From Cordylochernes scorpioides (taxonomy: Eukaryota; Arthropoda; Arachnida; Pseudoscorpiones; Chernetidae), in the NCBI GenBank assembly GCA_030710605.1, contig CP092870.1:54263921-54327920 (forward strand): a stretch of 64,000 nucleotides of DNA. The letters are read 5' to 3'. Both the position numbers and the translations under genes were made by a program. A model generated the notes under the pieces. It was not told the origin of the DNA, did no database searches, and saw only the letters and a list, made by a program, of their open reading frames with translations. Below, in pieces: positions 57,080 through 64,000 of this stretch (the first letter of the stretch is position 1; each line of letters starts with the position of its first letter).

Positions 57080-57690
57080 TTTCTAAGGAGACGGAGGCAA
57101 TTTTGTTCACACTTGGTTATCTTGTGTGTCTTCAATATAGGTCACTGTTTTAATAATTTATTTTGTCAGTAATAATTTTGCTATTTTGCTCCTTCCCATT
57201 GAATTTAGGAAAAAATATTTCGACTTAATTATATTGACGTTATGTGGTGCTGAGTGTGTTGTTGACATAAATATGCTGTTGTACCATGAAAAGGTTCAGC
57301 GTTCAGCCAACTGATATATTTATAAATAAATTATTTTTTGGTCCAATATATGCCTTTTTAATTGGAGGTCACTGCGTATCAAATATCTTTGAGAGTTATT
57401 GTCTGAATCCCGATTTACATGCTAAAATGTACAAAATCCTTAAGTTTTGTCCATGAGTGTTTCCTTCAGAGTTATTGTCGGAATCCCGATATATATATGC
57501 TCAAAGGTACAACTTCCTTATGTTTTGCCTATGAGTGTATCTTGCAGAGTTATTGTCTGAATTCCGATATACATGCTAAAATGTACAACTTCCTTAAGTT
57601 TTGTCCATTAGTGTGTATTACAGAGTTATTGTCTGAATATAAGAAGCAACTTCCTTAAGTTTTGTTCATGAGTGTATATGTGATAATTTC
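57080..57690 (-). repeat. Satellite family S123, short array split by an F1 MITE
   Basis: Units of the agagttattgtctgaatccc type. An F1 half-element (57237-57363) interrupts the array between ggtcactg blocks. Confidence 0.8.
57237..57363. mobile_element. Foldback MITE F1, right half
   Basis: tgacgttatgtggtgctgag, gcgttcagccaac and tccaatatatgcctttttaa in the order of the F1 right arm. Confidence 0.75.
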
Positions 57691-57868
57691 ATTAATAGTC
57701 ATTTTTCTAACAAAGTAATTCTCAATTTACTTTTAAGACACACCTGAATTATTGATATAAAAATTTACCACTAAAATAAGCCACGATAGAGTTACAGAGA
57801 TCTTTAGTGTTCTACCCTTATATATTAATTTTACAAACTTTGATGTGCATTGTCTATTTGATTAATAT

Positions 57869-58190
57869 TGTCATGACCAAAAATGTACATAGCTTGTAAC
57901 TAAAATAATACATCGGCAGCTTGGCAAGTGTTATGTACCTAAGCTCCGATAGATGGCGGGCGCGCTAGGTGGGAAGTTTGTAAACAATAGTCGCCATCTT
58001 GAGGGGTGTAGCCGATCGCCAGCCGTTTGGGTCTCTGACATTACTTCCTTAATTTACCATTATTTTTATCCATTTAACTTAGTTTACCTCTATTTCTTTT
58101 TATCCCTCAAACTTATTAACTATTTAAAGTCATCTGATAAATTATTATTTTATACTACCCAAACGACTCGTCACCTTCATTACACAGACA
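57869..58190 (+). mobile_element. Solo LTR, family L1 (copy 2)
   Basis: 322 bp from TGTCATGACC to CACAGACA, flanked by ATAT on both sides. Contains GATAGATGGCGGGCGCG at about 57948. Confidence 0.82.
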
Positions 58191-58289
58191 ATATCAAAAG
58201 ATTAATATGTTTGCCTGATTAGTCAATATTATTTTAGTAGAAGCAAATTTTAAAAATGATAAAATATTTTTAAAATATTCATTTATAAA

Positions 58290-58440
58290 CAAAAGAGGTA
58301 TATCCTGACCAGGCAATATAAGCATTTCTAGATGGAAGTGCGCCATCTAGAAAAGCTCATGTGAGCCTGGTCAGGATATGCCTCTTTTGGTTTTAATATC
58401 AACATCCTTTTTATATTCTTATTTTTATTGTTTTTCACAT
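58290..58440. mobile_element. Foldback MITE F2, short copy
   Basis: aggtatatcctgaccaggca at the left is repeated inverted at the right (cctggtcaggatatgcctct). GCGCCATCTAG lies near the centre. Confidence 0.85.
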
Positions 58441-59204
58441 ATTCATTTATGTTAGTAAATTAGCACTACATTAGCGCGCCATCTGTAATACGAAATTTGA
58501 ACTATTTTTGACACAAATATTTCTTTTCGAAATAACGATAGTCTCTACTTCGATTACTGCAATAAAGTTAGTAGACATTTTTATTTATATGAAAGAAAAA
58601 TAAAACCTGAATAGATCTGATTTCTTATATGCATATATGTAATAACAATTCACATGATAAAACTGTGTTTTCTAACTAATGTTTTCTATTGTTCCCTTTC
58701 CTCCTATATATTAAGATGAATTGTGTTTAAAATAACAAATTTCAATAGAAAAATTATTTTCTCTCTATTTTGTTATCAGACGAATTAATAACACGAGCCT
58801 ATGATGAAAAATATTCAAGATAAATTTTAACTGAATTGTGTTATTTGGATAAGGGATTTTCCCCATCACGTTAGTATTTTTCGTAAAATCAATATATATC
58901 TGATATTTTAGGATTCTTTTTATATATGCATATAGGTGACGCTTTGCGTGTATTTCAGAAATGGGGCGTGTATATAAGTAAAACTAGGATTCAAAGTAAT
59001 CATTCCCCTGAAGAGAGTGATAAGGCGTCACTGAAATATCCTTTACCTTTTGTACTGGGGTGGTGCTAAAACAATGCATTGTTTTAAATGTATTTTTTTA
59101 AGAGAGTGGTTCTGCTCTTCATTGGAAAATGGGTGCGTTAGTCCAGGGGAAGGGGGGGGCTGGTGTGTGGTCGGACTTCTCTCCTTCCCCCCCCCCCATC
59201 CCCC
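58441..59204. other. Intergenic sequence, nothing recognised
   Basis: Mostly A+T-rich. Around 59149-59211 there is a G-run followed by C-runs that could pair. No gene supported. Confidence 0.45.
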
Positions 59205-59240
59205 CCGTTGCGACTGGAGACATCTGAGGCTCTTCATTGG
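59205..59240 (+). repeat. LINE 3' tail remnant
   Basis: gactggagacatctgaggct followed by cttcattgga matches the terminal sequence of the LINE A family (46868, 50012). Confidence 0.6.
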
Positions 59241-59872
59241 ACCTTCATTTCACCTTTGATTCTTTTGAGGTGAATTTCCTGAATGTATCAATAAATATTC
59301 AAAATGTGTAACGGCAAGATTTAACAACCGAACCAAGATTATAAATCGGCTTTACACGTCATGCGCTTGTCCTAAAAACAAAAAGAAACTGGTGTAACGA
59401 ACCAGATATTCTTCAATCAGAAGGAATAAAGTAAAAAGGATATCTAAAGGATTTCTTTATATAAATATATCTATTTTTATGTTGCTTTGTAAGTTTTAAT
59501 ATATTTTTGCTATTTTTTAAAAAAATATTGTTTGTTTGGTAAATATAAATGAAAGAAACTATTATATAAACAAAATTAAAGATATAAAAATATATTTTGA
59601 TAGAGAGAGGATTGATGAAAAGGAATTTAAATCCTGGATATTTTGCATTCACTTTGTCAGCAACCAAAATATCATAATTGCATAGATTTTAAGAATAAAA
59701 TGCTGATTAGAGTATGTTTCTATATGCATGTGGTTGAACATCCACAAAATTTATAGTTTTTTTTCCTAACTATGAATGTTTTTCAAAAAAGGAATTCAAG
59801 GCATAAGATAAAATGAAGAGTGAAATAAAAGATATAAATATTATTAAAGAAATAAATAAAAATGCTTACCTC
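59241..59872. other. A+T-rich intergenic sequence, nothing recognised
   Basis: No supported feature. Confidence 0.5.
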
Positions 59873-60135
59873 CTAGAATTATAGGTATAGAGCCTGGGAT
59901 GAAAAATAAAATTGAATTGAAAAAAGTATAGAAAATTTGTATATGTTGTGATAACAGAATTCAAAAATTAAAATTAATAACATATGACCAAAATTGTTGA
60001 ATATTTAATTCAAAATATTGGGTCATATGTTATTAATTTTAATTTTTGAACTTTGTTATCTTAATATAAACAAATTTTCAATACTTTTCTCCATTCAGTT
60101 TTATTTTTCCTTCCAGGCTCTATACCTATAATTCG
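59873..60135. mobile_element. Foldback MITE, family F6
   Basis: AATTATAGGTATAGAGCCTGG at the left, its complement at the right (60112-60134), and matching arms through acatatgacc/ggtcatatgt around a centre of about 30 bp. Only copy seen here. Confidence 0.9.
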
Positions 60136-60305
60136 GTATTTTTAGTTGTTTTTGCTACTGATGATATTGAGGTATTTTGGATAAACGTTGTTGGCAATTT
60201 TCTTAAAATGCGAGGTTTGATTGTAAATTAAAATGTCATCTACCTATTTAAAAATGATAATGAGGAGGTATGCACGAAGGAACGTGTGGCCACTGGAAAT
60301 GCGTT

Positions 60306-61200
60306 GAACCTGGAAGCTGTTGTTGGGTTCTGCGCTGCCTGGAGTATAGGAGCTCCATCTATGCTTTCTTCCTGTGGTGAATCTGTATAAGACCGTGGTC
60401 TTAATAAAGCTGTGTGTATATTCAGTTATAACGTCGGACCTGTAGGCTGTTGTTGGGTGCTGTGCTACATGGAGTATAGAAGCTCCATCTATGCTTCCTA
60501 CCTGTGATGAATCTGTATAAGACCGTGGTCTTAATAAAGCTGTGTGTGTGTATTCTGTTATAACGTCGGACCTGTAGGCTGTTATTGGGTGCTGTGCTAC
60601 ATGGAGTATAGAAGCTCCATCTATGCTTCCTTCCTGTGATGAATCTGTATAAGACCGGTGGTCTTAATAAAGCTGTGTGTATATTCAGTTATAACGTCGG
60701 ACCTGTAGGCTGTTGTTGGGTGCTGTGCTACATGGAGTATAGAAGCTCCATCTATGCTTCCTTTCTGTGATGAATCTGTATAAGACCGGTGGTCTTAATA
60801 AAGCTGTGTGTATATTCAGTTATAACGTCGGACCTGTAGGCTGTTGTTGGGTGCTGTGCTACATGGAGTATAGAAGCTCCATCTATGCTTCCTTCCTGTG
60901 ATGAATCTGTATAAGACCGGTGGCCTTAATAAAGCTGTGTGTATATTCAGTTATAACGTCGGACCTGTAGGCTGTTGTTGGGTGCTGTGCTACCTGGAGT
61001 ATAGGAGCTCCATCTATGCGTTCTTCCTGTGGTGAATCTGTATAAGACCGGTGGTCTTAATAAAGCTGTGTGTGTATTCTGTTATATCGTCGGACCTGGA
61101 AGCTGTTGTTGGGTTCTGTGCTGCCTGGAGTATAGGAGCTACATCTATACTTCCTTCCTCTTGTGAATCTGTCCAGTGGTCTTAATAGAGCTGTATGCGT
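60306..61200. repeat. 131-bp tandem array
   Basis: Seven units with starts at 60306, 60436, 60568, 60699, 60830, 60961 and 61092. Each holds gctgttgttgggtgctgtgc, a GACCGGTGGTC hairpin in five of seven or a shorter form, and AATAAAGCTGTGTG. The array ends about 170 bp downstream of the GMC gene 2 poly(A) signal. Confidence 0.95.
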
Positions 61201-61368
61201 GATAATGAGAAGTTGTTATTCTTAATATAGTATTCGTGTACATATATATGTAAAAGTAAGTTATCAAGAAAAGAGTTATGTTTAGTCAACATATGCATCA
61301 AAATGGTATGTTTTATTAAAACTTTTTACAGAATGTGCAAACTCGACGATTAAGTCATACCCCAAACC

Positions 61369-61374
61369 TTTATT
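61369..61374 (-). terminator. Poly(A) signal of GMC gene 2
   Basis: AATAAA on the minus strand about 50 bases after the TAA stop, a normal position for 3' end formation in a compact 3'UTR. Confidence 0.7.
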
Positions 61375-61424
61375 TTGCATAATACTGTTTTAACAAGTGA
61401 AATTTCACAATTTCGTGCTATTGT

Positions 61425-61575
61425 TTAGTAGTATTTGAGAGGTGGAGTTGGTTTCCCCAGTACTAGGTTGGCCCCCTTGGCCCCAATCATCTGACTGGCA
61501 GCCTGGGTGTGGGCCGTGACATGGGAGGGCATGATGGAAGAGTCGATCACCCTGAGATGTTCCACTCCCTTCACC
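61425..61575 (-). CDS. GMC oxidoreductase gene 2, terminal exon
   Basis: A 151-nt terminal exon after acceptor gtcttag. It encodes 49 residues, from VKGVEHLRVIDSSIMP to LGKPTPPLKYY, then TAA. This is the end of the GMC C-terminal domain (consensus GVxxLRVxDASIMPxxxxGNTNAPxxMIAEKGA). In VTAHTQAASQMIGAKGA a His stands where most family members have the catalytic-pair Asn or His. The upstream exons of this gene must lie right of base 61575; none was found up to 64000, so they are probably beyond the window. Same strand and family as gene 1, about 10.4 kb upstream of its promoter, which suggests a tandem GMC cluster. Confidence 0.93.
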
Positions 61576-61689
61576 CTAAGACAACACTTCTGTTAGCTTC
61601 TGATATATAAGCAAATCATGACACTATATACAGAGAGTAATTCATTATTAAGAAGAATGCAAACATATATATATATATCAGTAATCTTA

Positions 61690-62190
61690 TATATTATAAA
61701 ATAAAGGAGGCTTCCAGGGTTAAGTTTCTTGTACAACCTTTTACTAACACAAAGCAATAACGCTCCATCTATACATATAAAATGAAAGGATTTAAAAGCA
61801 CGAATGTTTCTTTTATACATAATACAAATTCCTACTGTCCTTACTGCGATGAAAGAATATAACTTTTTATTTTCAAGCTTTTGGACTTGTCAGTTCTTCA
61901 ACAGGATTATCACGTAAACAACTTAATAATAAATACAATATTTATATACACATTATTATATACATATTTTAAATACTTACTATAAATTGAAGGATAAATA
62001 TTAGAAAAATAGAAAATATCATTTATAATAAGTATTTAAAATATGTATATAAAAATGTGTATATAAAAATGTATTTATTATTAAGTTGTTAACGTGATAA
62101 TCCTGTTGAAGGACTGACAAGTCCGAAAGCTTGAAAATAAAAGGTTGTACAAGAAACTCAACCCTGGAAGCTTCATGTATTTTATAATAT
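61690..62190. mobile_element. Foldback MITE F3, large palindrome
   Basis: gcttccagggttaagtttct, aagcttttggacttgtcag and acttaataataaatac at the left are repeated inverted to about 62185. The left arm is interrupted by an F4 arm (61743-61862). Confidence 0.9.
61743..61862. mobile_element. Foldback MITE F4, one arm, nested in F3
   Basis: gcacgaatgtttcttttata and TACTGTCCTTACTGCGATGA, as in the other F4 copies. F3 continues on both sides. Another F4 outer end starts at about 63968 and runs out of the window. Confidence 0.8.
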
Positions 62191-62279
62191 TATAAATCAG
62201 GGAAGAGAACCTTTATTTAAAATCTTATATATTAAACCAAAGCCATAACGCGCCATCTATATATATTTATATGTTATTT

Positions 62280-62600
62280 AAAAATATTGTTTTAATTGGA
62301 ATTACATATCATAGATTCAAATATTCTGTTAAATCGACCGCCAGAGGTCACTCTTCCCCTATAAAAACTCATTGATGTTGTATATCGATGGCCGGTTCAA
62401 CCTTTTGTACATTATGTAAATAAGTTATTCATTTTTTCATTCATACGCCTTAAGCCAGGCATACCTTTACCAAATTATGTTTTTTTTTTATACATTCCTT
62501 TAGCTCCATTAAATAAATCTCTGATCAAGACTTTTAATTATTTTTGCCACTACTGCATCACCATAGCATAATCTCAACAATTTCAAAATCAGCAGAAAAT
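62280..62600. repeat. Dispersed repeat, partner of 17930-18290
   Basis: See 17930-18290. Same orientation, with a CTATAAAAAC box. Confidence 0.65.
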
Positions 62601-62650
62601 CTCATTCATTTTTTAAAATTAAATATAATATATATATATATATATATATA

Positions 62651-63956
62651 CAAGGTATGTCCCATAAGTTCCCGGACTGGGTCCATAAAAAAATAAATAA
62701 ATGAAAAATATAAATAAATTTGACTGTTTATTATAGAAAAAATATCAGGCAACACGGTGGTACCAATATCGAGGCGGTACATTAGCGCGCGCCAAGGTCA
62801 TTCTAATTTATTTAAAGGTCACACCTAGCGCTGCGGCGATTTTACGATGGAACAAAAATTGAAGCAGAGGATTTGCATAGAATTTTGTGTGAAACTTCAA
62901 ATATCTGCAACCGAAACTTTTGAAATGCTTAATAAAGTATTCCCCAATGACTCTCCAAAGAGAACAACTGTTTTTGAATGGCATTCTAGATTTAAAGCTG
63001 GCAGAATTTCCATTGAAGATGAACCTCGGCAAGGACGCCCAAAATGTGCAAAAAATCACCGATTTGATAAAAGAAAATCCTCGAACCACTTTGCTGGAGC
63101 TAGAGCAAGACACAGGCATCTCTAAAACAACGATTGGAAGGATCGTAACCAAAGATTTGAAGCTCAAAAAGACTCCTGCAAAATTCATCCCAAGATTCCT
63201 CACTAATGAGCAAAAACTGTGTCGTCTTGCAACCTGTGAGAACATGTTGGAAATGACAAGAACGGATTCGGAATGGAAAGACAAGATAATTACAGGCGAC
63301 GAGACATGGGTCTATGACTATGACCCTGAAACCAAGCGTCAACATGCCGAGTGGAGAGGTCAGGGTGAGCCTAGACCAAAAAAAATCCAGGATATTGAAA
63401 TCCAGAAACAAGGTGTTGTTGGTCGCCTTTTTGGATAACAAGGGCATTGTTCATCACGAGTATCTTCCTGCAGGCCAAATGGTTATTAAGGAAATGTATT
63501 TGGACATTCTTCGCCATCTAAGGGAAGCGATTCGAAAAAAAAAATGCCAGAAAAATGGCCTAATGGTGACTGGATCTTACACCATAACAATGCCCGCCCT
63601 CACACAGCGCACTTGGTGACGAGTTTTTTTGGCTAAAAACGGAACAGAAATCCTACCTCAACCAGCCTATTCCCCAGACATCGCACCAAATGACTTTTTC
63701 CTGTTCCCCAAACTTAAAGCAGTTCTAAAAGGAAGACATTTTGACACCAGGGATGACATAATAGAAAAATCGCTGTTGGCATTGAAGAGCATTCCAAAAG
63801 AGCTCTATAAAAACTGTTTCGACAATTTGGGAAACGATGGCGCTGGTGCGTTGAAGCAAGGGGGGATTACTTTAAAAAGTTTTAATAATTTTTTAAAAAA
63901 ATATTTTACCTTTTTTTTTTATGGACCCAGTCCGGGAACTTATGGGACATACCTTG
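62651..63956 (+). mobile_element. Mariner element, near full length, inactive
   Basis: 1306 bp with ends CAAGGTATGTCCCATAAGTT on both sides (inverted) and TA flanks. The transposase starts at 62847 (MEQKLKQRICIEFCVKLQIS). A frameshift near 63045 moves the reading to NVQKITDLIKENPRTTLLEL and GDETWVYDYDPETKRQ (first Asp). Further frameshifts lead to LDNKGIVHHEYLPAGQMV, then LHHNNARPH, where the second catalytic Asp is Asn (63586-63588), then YSPDIAPNDFFLFPK with the third Asp. Long matching ends suggest a rather young insertion. Confidence 0.95.
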
Positions 63957-64000
63957 TATATAATGCAATGATTTTAAAGCACGAATGTTTCTTTTATACA

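Overview
This window is eukaryotic nuclear DNA, about two-thirds A+T. It has split genes, very long introns and dense transposable elements, and no bacterial gene architecture. The transposon families (mariner, Helitron, Jockey-like and R1-like LINEs, Ty3/Gypsy-type LTR elements, Tigger/pogo and hAT MITEs) and a glucose-dehydrogenase-like GMC oxidoreductase gene pair fit an arthropod. The LINE proteins look like those often seen in spider genomes, but the sequence alone does not fix the species.

The only host protein-coding signal I can support is on the minus strand. One GMC oxidoreductase gene begins with a TATA/initiator promoter near 51.0 kb. Its exons are at about 50954-50979 (5'UTR plus five coding bases), 50336-50433, 26093-26298, 13986-14172 and 7519-7659. 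All splice phases agree, giving about the first 212 residues: signal peptide, FAD-binding GAGAAG, and the GMC signature region. The rest should lie left of base 1. Its introns are about 0.5, 24.0, 11.8 and 6.3 kb, and nearly everything between 7.6 and 50 kb is repeat inserted into them. The terminal exon of a second GMC gene in the same orientation, with stop codon and poly(A) signal, is at 61425-61575, so the locus looks like a tandem GMC cluster.

Region by region: 0-7 kb holds a deleted mariner, foldback (palindromic) MITEs, a solo LTR, LINE 3' fragments and an 85-bp tandem array. 7-13 kb holds the fifth GMC exon, a tRNA-cored palindrome, a solo LTR and a 123-bp array. 13-28 kb holds the fourth and third exons, a mariner, a nested hAT MITE, a 5-kb LTR element without coding capacity, two solo LTRs and a 28-bp minisatellite. 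28-33 kb holds a Helitron cluster, tRNA-Phe and another LTR insertion. 34-50 kb is a large inverted duplication enclosing nested LINEs and a mariner. 50-64 kb holds the GMC promoter, Tigger MITEs, a Gypsy fragment, a tRNA-Glu-headed insertion, SINE-like elements, a 131-bp array, the second GMC exon and a nearly full-length mariner.

The signals that stand out are: (i) palindromic elements with a tRNA-like sequence at the centre of symmetry; (ii) a CTCF-like motif (core AGATGGCGC) carried by several unrelated repeat families; (iii) seven LTR insertions that all sit in TATA/ATAT; (iv) a tandem array grown from one arm of a foldback element; and (v) a SINE and a LINE sharing their 3' tails. No toxin genes and no CRISPR arrays were seen.
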